Part shown: positions 34,151 through 43,106 of the stretch, piece after piece | How the letters are laid out: the number at the start of each line of letters is the position of its first letter | Position numbering within the stretch: the stretch's first letter is position 1 | Assembly: GCA_027485145.1 (NCBI GenBank) | Contig: JAIXRO010000072.1 | Location: 1-47,451 of the forward strand | DNA from: Hyphomonadaceae bacterium | Lineage (GTDB): Bacteria; Pseudomonadota; Alphaproteobacteria; Caulobacterales; Hyphomonadaceae | Reading direction: 5' to 3' | Length of the DNA: 47,451 nt | The notes under the pieces: generated by a model | What the model was told of the DNA's origin: nothing | What the model saw: only the letters and a program-made list of their open reading frames with translations | Database searches by the model: none | Program-made: the position numbers and the translations under genes

Positions 34151-35380
34151 TCATCCAAACTTGGACAGCCGGTCAAGCAAAGCCTTTGGGGGCTGGGTGT
34201 CCTCCATCAGGGAGGCCTTGATCGGGCGCGGGGCGCCAAAGACATGCCCCTGTCCATAAGGGATCTCGTATTCGAGAATCTCGACGACGCTGGCCTCATC
34301 CTCGATCTTCTCGGCGATGAGCGTGATGGCGTAGCGCGACAGCACGGCGCTGACTTCGCCGCCTTCGATGCGGCGGTTGATGTTCGAGGTCGGCCGGTCG
34401 CCCTGCGGGTCGCGCAGCTGTTCGATCAGCTGGCTGCCGTTCATCTTGACGAAGCGCACACCGGCGCTTTGCAGGCGCGGCAGGTCGAGCGCCAGGCTGT
34501 TAGCGTGGTCGATGGAGAACCGGAAGCCGAGAGCGGCCAGCTTCTCCATGTTCGCGCGCATGATCGGCGAGCGGGATTCAAACTTGTCGGCGCGCAACTC
34601 GAAGATCACGGCGCCGGAGAGGTCCCGGTTCTCGGTCATGAAATCGAGGAAAAGCGGGAACAGCGACGGGTCTTCGAGCGAGGCGGCTGCGATGTTGCAG
34701 AACACGCCGACGCGGCGGTCCCGTTCGGCGAGGCGGCGCACGATCTGCACGCAGCGGAACAAGGTGAAATTGTCGATCGTACCCATCAGGTTGGCGCGGC
34801 GGGCGGCGTCCAGAAAGTCTGCCGGCAGGATCAGCGAACCGTCGGGACGGCGCAGGCGGGTGAAGCCTTCATAGAAGGCGACGCGCCGCTGCGGCAGCGA
34901 GACGATCGGTTGCAGATGAAGGTCCACGCGCCCATCATGCAGCGCGTCGCGCACATCGCGCAGGATCGCGTCTTCGATCGGGCTGACCTTCTTTTGCACG
35001 GTAGGCTGTTCGAGCTGGTTCTGGAACGTACTCATCAGACGGGCGATCAGCTCTTCGAGCGCCTTCATTTCCTTGACGAGCGCGTCGCTGCGATCCTTGA
35101 GTTCAACCTTGACCGTCTGCTCCAGCACTTCGGTGCGAGCTTCGATGACTTTGCTGTTGCGATCGACTTCCGTGATCCGTTTCTCGACCGACTTGAGGCG
35201 GGCCTCGTTTTCCTTGTTGGCCGCGCCCGAGCGCGCGACGATGTGGATCTGCCCGAGAACCGCCGACGTGATCGCCCCGCCCGCAATCGAGAGCGGCAGA
35301 CCGACAGCGGTAAAACTGAAGATCGAGTATCCGACCCCCGCGCCCGCGGCCAGGTAGAGGAGGAACAAGAAAAAAGTCAT
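34151..35380 (-). CDS. tipF: TipF-like membrane protein with coiled coil and degenerate EAL domain
   Basis: A 409-residue protein. Two N-terminal transmembrane segments lie at residues 1-46, a coiled coil at about 57-125 (ENEARLKSVEKRITEVDRN), then an EAL-type domain. The EAL tripeptide is EGF (E171), and the DDFG motif is IDHAN, so the second metal Asp is lost. The Asn (VFCNIAAASL), Glu (IFELRADKF), Lys (FVKMNGSQ) and last Glu (IAEKIEDE) remain. This matches Caulobacter TipF, a c-di-GMP-binding protein that marks the new pole for flagellum assembly; catalysis is unlikely. The ATG at 35380 puts the first helix at the N-terminus. Confidence 0.75.
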   Translation of the reverse strand: MTFFLFLLYLAAGAGVGYSIFSFTAVGLPLSIAGGAITSAVLGQIHIVARSGAANKENEARLKSVEKRITEVDRNSKVIEARTEVLEQTVKVELKDRSDALVKEMKALEELIARLMSTFQNQLEQPTVQKKVSPIEDAILRDVRDALHDGRVDLHLQPIVSLPQRRVAFYEGFTRLRRPDGSLILPADFLDAARRANLMGTIDNFTLFRCVQIVRRLAERDRRVGVFCNIAAASLEDPSLFPLFLDFMTENRDLSGAVIFELRADKFESRSPIMRANMEKLAALGFRFSIDHANSLALDLPRLQSAGVRFVKMNGSQLIEQLRDPQGDRPTSNINRRIEGGEVSAVLSRYAITLIAEKIEDEASVVEILEYEIPYGQGHVFGAPRPIKASLMEDTQPPKALLDRLSKFG

Positions 35381-35699
35381 CGGCCCAGCACCCGGAAATT
35401 TTCCATCAATCTTAATAATAAGGCAGAATTGGTTAACGAATTGCTTGGAAGTGGCTTGATTTGCCCTGCCCGGCAACCCGAACCCCGACCGTTGCCCGAA
35501 CACCACACACGGTCATTTCTTCAAGTCGAACCGTGGCTGGGGCATGGACCACAACGCCCCGGGGCGCTTAACAAAAGGTTAAGCCTGTTCGGTTGCTACC
35601 GGTCCGCGGCCTGATTTGGCCGGAGCGGGGGTGATCTCGGGGGAGACTGGGGCCCAGTCCGCAAGGACCGGGCCCCGTCGTTCCCCTCCGGATGGCTTC
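35381..35699. other. 319-base intergenic region upstream of the TipF-like gene
   Basis: No gene is supported. An AT-rich patch at about 35405-35455 probably holds the tipF promoter on the minus strand. A strong hairpin occupies 35649-35676 close to the FAH gene's stop. Only short overlapping shadow frames cross it. Confidence 0.5.
35649..35676. terminator. Strong hairpin after the FAH-family gene
   Basis: A 12-bp stem with one mismatch (35649-35660 with 35665-35676) closes a GCAA tetraloop on the plus strand. It starts 23 bases past the FAH-family stop on the minus strand. No T-run follows, so termination may be weak or assisted. Confidence 0.5.
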
Positions 35700-36533
35700 T
35701 CAGCCGATCCGCATTGTGTCCGGTTCTTCCACAATTTTGTTTTCGATGTGCCCCAGCCCGTCGATTTCGACACGCACGGTGTCACCCGCTTTCAGCCATT
35801 TCGGCGGATCGAATCCCGCGCCGACACCGGCCGGCGTGCCGGTATAGATGACATCCCCGGGCTCCAGCGTGAACGCGGCGGTCAGGTGTTCGATCTGCGC
35901 GGCAAGGTCATGGATCATGTCAGACGGCTTGCCGGTCTGGCGCAACTCGCCATTGACGAAGGTGCGGATGCCAGCGCCGGAGATATCGCCGGCTTCATCC
36001 GGTGTCACGATGGCGGGCCCGAAGACGGCGTGCGTGTCGAACCCCTTGCCCATGATCATCGTCTGGCTGGCCTTCTGCCAGTCGCGCACCGAATAGTCGC
36101 CGCCGACACAGAAGCCCGCGACAATCTCCATCGCCCGCCCGCGCGGCACATGGCGCCCGGCCTTGCCGATCACGGCGACGAGTTCGCCTTCGTAGTCCAG
36201 CTGTGCAGAGACCTTTGGCAGGTGGACGTCGTCATAAGGCCCATTCACGGCCGTCGCCTGCTTGTTGAACCATTTCTGGACTTCGGGCTTGGCCGTGTTG
36301 ACGAAGCTGACGCTTTCCGCGGCATGCGCGGCATAGTTCACGCCGATGCCCAGGATCTTGCCGGGCCGCGCAACGGGCGCCAGCAAGCGGACCTCGCTGA
36401 GCGAAACCGGCTCGCCGGCCGTCCGGCCTTCCAGCGCGTCCCCCAGCCGTTCACCGGAAACCGGCACCACCCGGCCGCCTTCAAGCCGGCCGTAGGACAC
36501 CTCGCCGCCGCGCTGGAACCGTACAAGCCGCAT
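35700..36533 (-). CDS. Fumarylacetoacetate hydrolase-family protein
   Basis: A 277-residue enzyme with the FAH fold: GIGVNYAAHAAE, the metal-binding Glu in LDYEGELVAVIG, GGDYSVRDWQ, GKGFDTHAVFGPAIV and YTGTPAGVG. Relatives hydrolyse or decarboxylate 2-oxo/diketo acids in aromatic degradation or act on acylpyruvates or oxaloacetate. The substrate cannot be told from context. It diverges from the DUF262 gene across 112 bases that must hold both promoters. Confidence 0.9.
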   Translation of the reverse strand: MRLVRFQRGGEVSYGRLEGGRVVPVSGERLGDALEGRTAGEPVSLSEVRLLAPVARPGKILGIGVNYAAHAAESVSFVNTAKPEVQKWFNKQATAVNGPYDDVHLPKVSAQLDYEGELVAVIGKAGRHVPRGRAMEIVAGFCVGGDYSVRDWQKASQTMIMGKGFDTHAVFGPAIVTPDEAGDISGAGIRTFVNGELRQTGKPSDMIHDLAAQIEHLTAAFTLEPGDVIYTGTPAGVGAGFDPPKWLKAGDTVRVEIDGLGHIENKIVEEPDTMRIG

Positions 36534-36645
36534 CGCGTTACTCTCCCGTCACACTCTACCGTGAATTACCTTGCGATCCGTTCATGTCTCGTTGTGAACG
36601 CCTTTGGCAAGGGCTAGGGAGAGGGCGTTGTAGAGGGGTAGAGGC

Positions 36646-38301
36646 ATGCATCTCGGCGTCAGGGCGCAGGAAAGCTCACTGAGCGATGTCTTCGCACCGG
36701 GCGAAAAACTGCGCATGCCGCCCTATCAGCGCAGCTACAGCTGGGGCGAGCCGGAAGCGCTCGAACTGCTCGGCGATCTGCTCGAAGCCACCGAAGCCCA
36801 GATTCCCCACTTCATCGGCGCCGTCGTCTTCGTGCACGGCGAAGAGCCGGGTATGCTCGAAATCGTCGATGGCCAACAACGACTGACCACGCTGACGATC
36901 CTGCTCTGCGTGCTGCGCGACATGGAAACCGACAAGGACCGGGCGCGTGTGCTCAATGCCCTCATCGCCGATGAGGCCCGTCCGATGCTGGGCGAAGGCG
37001 CGAACTGGCGCATCGCCCTCAACTATCAGGACGGCGCGTTCTTCCGCGACACGATCCAGCGCCCCGGCGCAACGCTCGAACTGGATGCTGACCCCGGCGA
37101 AAGCGAGAGCCAGGCGCGCATGGTGGCGAACGCCGCCGTGTTCCGCAAACAGCTGGGCATGATGCCGGCAGATGAGCGCCGCGCGTTGGCCGAGATCACC
37201 ATGAAAGGCTGCGCCCTCGTTCGGGTGGTCGTGGACAACAAGGATCAGGGCTTCAAGGTCTTCCGTGTGCTGAACACACGCGGCAAGGAGCCGGGCGCAC
37301 ACGACATCATCAAGACCGAACTGTTCCAGCGGGCGAGATTCTCGGCGACAGATGCCGCCATTTATGCGGAACGCTGGGCGGAGCATGAAGCGACGCTGGG
37401 CGGCAATGCGTTCGACGATCTGCTTCGCCAGATCCGGACGATCTTCGACCGGGGCACGAAGGGCGATATCGTTTCAGCGTTCCAGAAGGGCGCGCTGGCC
37501 AAGATCGACTCGCGCAAGTTCCTCGACGAAATCCTGCCCAACTATGTGCGCGCCTATCGACAGATTGAAACGGCGCAGCTCGACGCGGGGTCTAATGCGG
37601 AGTCAGTTGCCAATTGCCTTCACCAGATGCGCGCGCTCGAACAGCAAAACTGGCGCGCGCCTGCCCTGCACTTTCTTGCCGAGCGCGGGGCGGATGACCC
37701 ATCGGCGCCGGAATTCTTCCAGAGCCTTGAGCGCCTTGCGCATATCATGCAGCTGCTGGTGCATGACCGCGATCAGCGCAGCCGGCGCTTTGCGCGCGTT
37801 ACCGAAGCCGTGCGCAACGACCGCGTGCTCCTGTCCAAGACCGGGCCGTTTGCGATATCGCGCGAGGAGGGCAAGCGGACGCGCGAGCGGCTCATCGGGC
37901 GGTTCGCCACATTCGGGCAGCGCCGCGCGATCGCCTTGCGCCTTTGCGCAGCGCTCGCGGGCGGTCGAACAATTCCACCAGAATCGGACGCGACGGTGGA
38001 ACACGTGCTGCCACGTACCATCCCGGAAGACAGCCACTGGCTGATCACATGGCCTGACGCTGCGAAGCGCCGCGAGCAATGCGATACGATCGGCAACTTC
38101 GTGCTGCTCACCACCAAGGTGAACCAGAAGGCCGACCGGCTCGACTACCGCGCCAAGAAGGAAATCTACTTCAATGGCGGCGGCGGGCAGGAATTTGCCC
38201 TCACCCGCGACCTGATGGAACAGGACGCCTGGACCTCCGAGATCGTCCGTAAACGGACTGAAAAGCTCGCTGGCATACTGGCGGACGCGTGGGGAATCTA
38301 G
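36646..38301 (+). CDS. DUF262-DUF1524 protein (GmrSD-like, putative defence nuclease)
   Basis: A 551-residue single-chain protein. The N-terminal DUF262 (ParB/Srx-like NTPase) has MPPYQRSYSW (about 24-33), EIVDGQQRLTTLTIL (about 75-89) and FKVFRVLNTRGKEP. The C-terminal DUF1524 has a His-Me-finger nuclease motif TVEHVLPRT and IGNFVLLTTKVNQKADR. GmrSD-type enzymes cut modified phage DNA, and similar fusions act in other anti-phage systems. No modification gene or other defence gene is adjacent, and composition is like the neighbours. It converges on the PepSY gene with a four-base overlap. The function is inferred from domains alone. Confidence 0.85.
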   Translation: MHLGVRAQESSLSDVFAPGEKLRMPPYQRSYSWGEPEALELLGDLLEATEAQIPHFIGAVVFVHGEEPGMLEIVDGQQRLTTLTILLCVLRDMETDKDRARVLNALIADEARPMLGEGANWRIALNYQDGAFFRDTIQRPGATLELDADPGESESQARMVANAAVFRKQLGMMPADERRALAEITMKGCALVRVVVDNKDQGFKVFRVLNTRGKEPGAHDIIKTELFQRARFSATDAAIYAERWAEHEATLGGNAFDDLLRQIRTIFDRGTKGDIVSAFQKGALAKIDSRKFLDEILPNYVRAYRQIETAQLDAGSNAESVANCLHQMRALEQQNWRAPALHFLAERGADDPSAPEFFQSLERLAHIMQLLVHDRDQRSRRFARVTEAVRNDRVLLSKTGPFAISREEGKRTRERLIGRFATFGQRRAIALRLCAALAGGRTIPPESDATVEHVLPRTIPEDSHWLITWPDAAKRREQCDTIGNFVLLTTKVNQKADRLDYRAKKEIYFNGGGGQEFALTRDLMEQDAWTSEIVRKRTEKLAGILADAWGI

Positions 38302-39686
38302 GCCGCGCCTTGCCGCAGGCGCCGGGCGCCCGAGATCAGCACATCGATCACCAGCGCGGCCAGCAAAGTTACACCGGCCATCGGCAGGAGCATCCCCAGC
38401 ACCATGATCAAGACCAGCAATCCGGTTGCAATCCGCTTGTCGGAAGGCATCGGCGGCGTGCCGAGCCGGCCTTTCGGCCTGCGGCGCCACCACATCATGC
38501 CGCCGGTCACGCTGAGCAGAATCACACCGAGCGCCGCGATCAGCCCGACGATCTGGTTGAGCCAGCCGAACAGGGCGCCTTCGTGGAAGGCAACGCCGAG
38601 CGCCACGAACCGGTCCACCGGATTGTGGTCCGAAAACCGGATGCGCATGAGCTCGGCCCCGGTCCAGCGGTCATAGTGCACGGTCACCCGGTCCGGGCGC
38701 GACGGCGCCATTGAGCGGATCGTCCACACGCCGTTTTCGCCGCGCGGCGGCTGCACCTCGACGGGCGGCGAATAGCGTTCTGGCCGGGCGCTATGCAGAA
38801 TTGTCTGCAGCGGCAAGGGCTGAGCGCCGGCCGCGGCCCCCGACTGCACATCGACCGCCGGGTCACCTGCGCCGGTGCTCCAGAGCTCGGCACCCGCGGC
38901 ATGATCCTCGTGTCCGTGGGCGGAATGATCGGCGTGCGGATTGCTCGATTCCAGCGTCACGAACCATTCCTGTCCGGGCTCTTTTAGTCCCGCGAGGGCC
39001 TTTGCCCGGGTGAAACCCTCACCCCAGACCTGCGTCCAGGGCAGACCAAAGATCAGGATTGTGAACACGAGCGCCCCGATCCAGGCGCCGCCCATGCCAT
39101 GCACCTTGCGCCAGGTCTCGCGGCGGCCCGGCCCCTCGCCAAACTTCGGCACAAAAACCCGCCACCACGCCGTGCCGCGTGGCCACCAGAGAAACACGCC
39201 CGTGACAATCAGTATGATCATCCAGCTCGCCATGATCTCGACGACGAGCGAGCCGCGGTCACCCGCCAGAAGGGAGCCGTGAATGTCGTTGACGACGTTC
39301 ATGAACCGGCCCGCAGTCCCGGTATCATGCAGGACACTTCCGGTCGTGCGGTCGATCCAGAGCGTCCGCAGGCCATTTTGATCGCGAAGCAAGACTTCCA
39401 CAGTCGGATCTCCGTCCGCCGACGGAAGAACCAGCTTTGAAAACGTGCTCCCGGGGTGAGCGGCAAGACCTGCCTCGACAAGCGCGTCCGCCGGCAGGGT
39501 TTCCCCTGCCAGCGGCGCCGCCCGTGAATTGATCTGTGCTTCAATCGCCGCCTCAAACTGCGGCTTGAAGAGATAGATCGATCCGGTCACGGCCAGGATC
39601 ACGGCGAAGGGTATCACCATGAGCCCGGCGAAAAAGTGCCAGCGCCAGACACGGTGCTGGAGCGTTGTGCGGTTGGCGCTGGCCAT
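38298..39686 (-). CDS. PepSY-associated membrane protein of a metal-uptake operon
   Basis: A 462-residue inner-membrane protein of the PepSY_TM (PiuB-like) family. It has a first helix at about 17-36 (GLMVIPFAVILAVTGSIYLF), helices around IMASWMIILIVTGVFLWW and GALVFTILIFGLPW, and two C-terminal helix groups. Periplasmic PepSY domains lie between. A loop near residue 240 is rich in His: NPHADHSAHGHEDHAAG, a likely metal-binding stretch. Such proteins accompany TonB receptors and may reduce or pass on metal or siderophore at the inner membrane. Its start is three bases after the receptor stop. Confidence 0.88.
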   Translation of the reverse strand: MASANRTTLQHRVWRWHFFAGLMVIPFAVILAVTGSIYLFKPQFEAAIEAQINSRAAPLAGETLPADALVEAGLAAHPGSTFSKLVLPSADGDPTVEVLLRDQNGLRTLWIDRTTGSVLHDTGTAGRFMNVVNDIHGSLLAGDRGSLVVEIMASWMIILIVTGVFLWWPRGTAWWRVFVPKFGEGPGRRETWRKVHGMGGAWIGALVFTILIFGLPWTQVWGEGFTRAKALAGLKEPGQEWFVTLESSNPHADHSAHGHEDHAAGAELWSTGAGDPAVDVQSGAAAGAQPLPLQTILHSARPERYSPPVEVQPPRGENGVWTIRSMAPSRPDRVTVHYDRWTGAELMRIRFSDHNPVDRFVALGVAFHEGALFGWLNQIVGLIAALGVILLSVTGGMMWWRRRPKGRLGTPPMPSDKRIATGLLVLIMVLGMLLPMAGVTLLAALVIDVLISGARRLRQGAA

Positions 39687-39689
39687 CGG

Positions 39690-41684
39690 TCAGAACCTCG
39701 CGCGGATGCCGCCGAACACCGCGCGGCGTTCGACAGGATAGTAGATTGCGGAGGCAGGTGTCGCCGCGATCACGGCGCTGATATCGCCGGCAGCCTGCTC
39801 GTCGGTAAGGTTGCGGGCATCGAGGAACAGGTCGATCTTGTCCGTCGCCTTGAAGCTCCCCGTCAGGCCGAGCAGTGTGTAGCCGTCTGTCCGGGTCGTG
39901 TTGCGATAGTCCGCAAATCCGCCCTCCGGAACCCACTCGACATTCGGCGCGAAGCTGAACCGGTCATTGGCGAATTTCAGCTCGGCCCGGTACACATGCT
40001 CCGGCACCACCGGCAGCTGGTTGTCGCCGTACTGGGCATCGCCCTCAAACGCAAAGTCCGAATACTGATAAACCTGGCGCAGGGTCAGCCAATCGGTCAG
40101 CTTGAGCCCGAGCCCGGCTTCGATACCCTGGTGACGAGTTTCATCCGCGTTGAAGGTGGATGCGGGAATATCCGGACCCACCGTGAACTGGAGAAGTTCG
40201 CCGTCAATATCCGCCGAGTAGAGCGAGATATCCCACTCCGCGATGCCGGCCCGCCCGCGCGTGCCAATTTCGGCGGTCCAGGCCGTTTGCGCCTCGACCG
40301 GAACAAAGGCAGCGATCTGGGCCAATTCGTTGAAGCCGGGAAACTCTGCAGATTTGCTGTAGTTGGCATAGACCTGAATGTCAGGTGCGGGCTCATAGAG
40401 CACGCCGAATTTCGGAGACACCTCTTCGAAATCCGCGGTGCCGGTGATCCGGGCCGGTAGCGCCTGAACCTGTTCACGCTCGCCCCTCGCGGCAATGACG
40501 CCCGCGATCAACGACAAACGGTCCGTCAGGCTATAGCGACCTTCGGCATAGACGTTCGCCGTCCAGGCTTCCTGGTCTGCACGGAAGGTGAGTGCGCCGC
40601 GCTCCCCGGCGATATTCAGGAAGCGCTTGGCATCGGTCGTGCCGGTCCGCCCTTCGGCGCCCAGCGTGAAGGCCAATGGTCCCTTCTCCCACTCATACCG
40701 CGCCCAGAGGCCGGTATCCGCGGAATCATAGTCGATGACCTGGAAGATGGGGTGATAAAGCCCCTTCTTGTTATGCCAGATACCGGTGGCGAGGCTGGCG
40801 TCCTCGAACTCGAAGCGTGTCTGGTTCTGTATACGGATGGAATTGATATCCCGTCCCTGATCACCCGCGAAATTGCCGCGCTGTGGGTTGGTCAGCACGT
40901 TCGTGAGCGTCAGTGCGCCGGGAATTTCCTGGTCAACACTGTTGATGCTGGCATAGAAGCGGGTCGTGACCGTGTCGGTCACATCGTAGCCCACATTACC
41001 GTGGAAGCGGATGGACTGCCGGCCCGCATGGTCCCGGTCCCCGCTAGAAGTGTCGGCGCTCAGCGCGCCCCAGGCATCCAGCTTGCCATTCTCGATTCCG
41101 CCCGCGATCAGGCCGCGCAGCGTCTCGAAGCTGCCGGTGTCGATCCGCGCATAGACGCCCGGCGCTGTCTCGCCCGTCGGCGTCACACCATTGACCGCGC
41201 CGCCCAGCGTGCCCGAGCCGAAGCGCAAGGCATTGGCGCCGCGAAACACTTCAAGGTGATCGAAGAAAATGGGCTCGAGTTCCTGGAAGTCGCCGTTATC
41301 GTCGGCGAGGTTGATGGGGGCGCCGTCCTGCAGGAGCGTCAGGCCGCGCATGTGGAAGCCGCGGCTGAGGCCGGACCCGCGGATGGAAATGCGCGCTTCC
41401 TGCCCATAACGGGGTTGCAGGTAGACACCCGGCGAGAAGGCGAGCGTATCGCGCAGCGAAACCAGGTAGCGATCGGCATAGTCCTCATGCCGAACCACAT
41501 CCGCGCCGCCAGGCGTCCGGGCGACTTGCGCCTCGGCTTCGTCTGTCGCAGCGGTTGTGGTGACGATGATCGTTTCTTCGACGTTCAGCAGTTCATCGTC
41601 AGCGTGGGCGGGAAAGCAGGCGCCGAACGAGAAGGCAAGCGCAGTGAGGCTCGCGGCGGAGCCAGATTTCAGATTGGATTTCAT
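39690..41684 (-). CDS. TonB-dependent outer-membrane receptor (FecA-like)
   Basis: A 664-residue protein with a signal peptide (cleavage near AHADDE) and a possible TonB box (EETIIVTTTA). The plug domain includes DTLAFSPGVYLQPRYGQEAR and ISIRGSGLSRGFHMRG. A 22-strand barrel ends in FGGIRARF with the terminal Phe. The plug is like FecA/siderophore receptors, but DUF2946 and a His-rich PepSY partner leave iron or copper chelates both possible. It lies between the DUF2946 gene and the PepSY gene on one strand, probably one operon. Confidence 0.92.
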   Translation of the reverse strand: MKSNLKSGSAASLTALAFSFGACFPAHADDELLNVEETIIVTTTAATDEAEAQVARTPGGADVVRHEDYADRYLVSLRDTLAFSPGVYLQPRYGQEARISIRGSGLSRGFHMRGLTLLQDGAPINLADDNGDFQELEPIFFDHLEVFRGANALRFGSGTLGGAVNGVTPTGETAPGVYARIDTGSFETLRGLIAGGIENGKLDAWGALSADTSSGDRDHAGRQSIRFHGNVGYDVTDTVTTRFYASINSVDQEIPGALTLTNVLTNPQRGNFAGDQGRDINSIRIQNQTRFEFEDASLATGIWHNKKGLYHPIFQVIDYDSADTGLWARYEWEKGPLAFTLGAEGRTGTTDAKRFLNIAGERGALTFRADQEAWTANVYAEGRYSLTDRLSLIAGVIAARGEREQVQALPARITGTADFEEVSPKFGVLYEPAPDIQVYANYSKSAEFPGFNELAQIAAFVPVEAQTAWTAEIGTRGRAGIAEWDISLYSADIDGELLQFTVGPDIPASTFNADETRHQGIEAGLGLKLTDWLTLRQVYQYSDFAFEGDAQYGDNQLPVVPEHVYRAELKFANDRFSFAPNVEWVPEGGFADYRNTTRTDGYTLLGLTGSFKATDKIDLFLDARNLTDEQAAGDISAVIAATPASAIYYPVERRAVFGGIRARF

Positions 41685-41758
41685 GGTTGTGAGTCTTCAG
41701 ATGAAAGGGATCCGGGCAGAGCCCGGCCGGAAACTCTCCCTCAGGAGAGCGGCGCGGA

Positions 41759-42172
41759 TCAGGCTTTCATCAAGACGGGTGGCGCGCGCGAGCCGACCGG
41801 CGGACCGCGCGGCGTGTGGACAAAACGAACCTCGAAGACAGGCGCTGTTTCGGGCGCGCCGATCGAGACGGGCGTTTTCAGCACAACCGGCTCGGGCAGC
41901 ATCGCGGCGAAGGCAAGCACACAGGCCGGGCAGTCATGGCCGCCATCTGTGGGCGCCGGCTTCGACTTCTGGGCAATCAGCTGCGCCAGCTCAGCGCCTA
42001 CGGCGCGGCTGGCGCTGCCATGCGCGTCATCGCCTGGAAGGGCACAGAGGACCGCCGGCAAATCACCGGGCCGCGCCGACGCGGCGGCCATCATTCCCGG
42101 CATCATCGCCTGGGAAATCAGCGCGATCACGGCGAGTGCGCGCGCAAGGCGTCTGGAGACGTGTTGCCACAT
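41759..42172 (-). CDS. DUF2946-family exported protein
   Basis: A 137-residue product with a signal sequence (ALAVIALISQAMMPGMMAAASA). The DUF2946 hallmark HDCPACVLAF, a His-Cys-x2-Cys motif suited to metal or heme binding, is present, followed by a Pro-rich end. DUF2946 genes commonly sit beside TonB receptors and copper-handling genes. The ATG at 42172 is preceded by GAGGCAGG; an upstream GTG at 42190 is possible. It is first in the presumed metal-uptake operon, with 74 bases before the receptor. Confidence 0.8.
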   Translation of the reverse strand: MWQHVSRRLARALAVIALISQAMMPGMMAAASARPGDLPAVLCALPGDDAHGSASRAVGAELAQLIAQKSKPAPTDGGHDCPACVLAFAAMLPEPVVLKTPVSIGAPETAPVFEVRFVHTPRGPPVGSRAPPVLMKA

Positions 42173-42338
42173 GAGCCTGCCTCTAATCACGAATCCGGAA
42201 CGCGCAAAGTGCCCGCTTCGCCGCAGGCCAAGACCCTGCCTTCAGAGGCAAATTCCCCTTGCGGAACCTCTAGCCGATCCGGCACGCCTCCCGTAGGGTT
42301 GCGGATTGAACCAGAAAACACACGTCAGGGAGGGCCAC

Positions 42339-43106
42339 ATGAGCCTGTTCGATCTCAAGGGAAAATCCGCCATCATCACCGGCTCCTCGCGCGGCATCGG
42401 CCGGGCAATCGCGGAGGCGATGGCCGATCACGGCGCCCGCGTGGTGATCTCCTCGCGCAAGCCGGAGCCTTGCCAGGAAGTGGCAGATGGCATCAACAAG
42501 AAGCACGGCGACGGCACAGCGATTGCCATCCCGGCGAACATCTCGTCGAAAGACGACCTTCAGGCGATGGTCGATGAGACCAACAAGTCCTTCGGCAAGA
42601 TCGACATCGTCGTCTGCAACGCCGCGTCGAACCCGTACTATGGCCCCATGGCGGGCATCTCGGATGATGCCTTCACCAAGATCCTGCAGAACAACATCAT
42701 CTCGAACCACTGGCTGATCCAGATGTGTGCGCCGCAGATGCGCGAGCGCAAGGACGGCGCCGTGATCATCGTCTCGTCGATCGGCGGCCTGCGCGCCTCG
42801 CCGGTGATCGGCGCCTACAACATCTCCAAGGCGGCAGACTTCCAGTTGGCCCGCAACCTCGCGGCCGAATTCGGCGCCGACAACATCCGCGTCAACTGCA
42901 TCGCGCCCGGCCTGATCAAGACCGACTTTGCCAAGGCCCTCTGGGACAATCCGGAAACCCTGAAACGCGCCCTCACCGGCACGCCGCTGAAACGCATCGG
43001 CGAGCCCGACGAGATCGCCGGCGCCGCAGTCTACCTCGCCTCCAAGGCGGGTGCCTACATGACCGGCCAGATGCTGGTCGTCGATGGCGGCGCGACGGTT
43101 ACCTGA
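42339..43106 (+). CDS. Short-chain dehydrogenase/reductase
   Basis: A 255-residue classical SDR with the NAD(P)-binding TGSSRGIGRAIAEAM, the NAAS motif and the catalytic Ser in IIVSSIGG. The Tyr-x3-Lys is present as YNISK, and the closing YMTGQMLVVDGG is typical. It probably reduces a 3-oxoacyl or related carbonyl. GGAGG before the ATG at 42339 decides the start over an upstream one. The stop overlaps the thioesterase ATG by one base (TGATG), pointing to joint work on acyl-CoA or acyl-ACP. Confidence 0.9.
   Translation: MSLFDLKGKSAIITGSSRGIGRAIAEAMADHGARVVISSRKPEPCQEVADGINKKHGDGTAIAIPANISSKDDLQAMVDETNKSFGKIDIVVCNAASNPYYGPMAGISDDAFTKILQNNIISNHWLIQMCAPQMRERKDGAVIIVSSIGGLRASPVIGAYNISKAADFQLARNLAAEFGADNIRVNCIAPGLIKTDFAKALWDNPETLKRALTGTPLKRIGEPDEIAGAAVYLASKAGAYMTGQMLVVDGGATVT

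Noticed and set aside
42230-42300. An imperfect inverted repeat (TTCC...GGAA) upstream of the DUF2946 gene as a metal-regulator operator
   Set aside because: It does not match a Fur or copper-regulator consensus well enough to claim.
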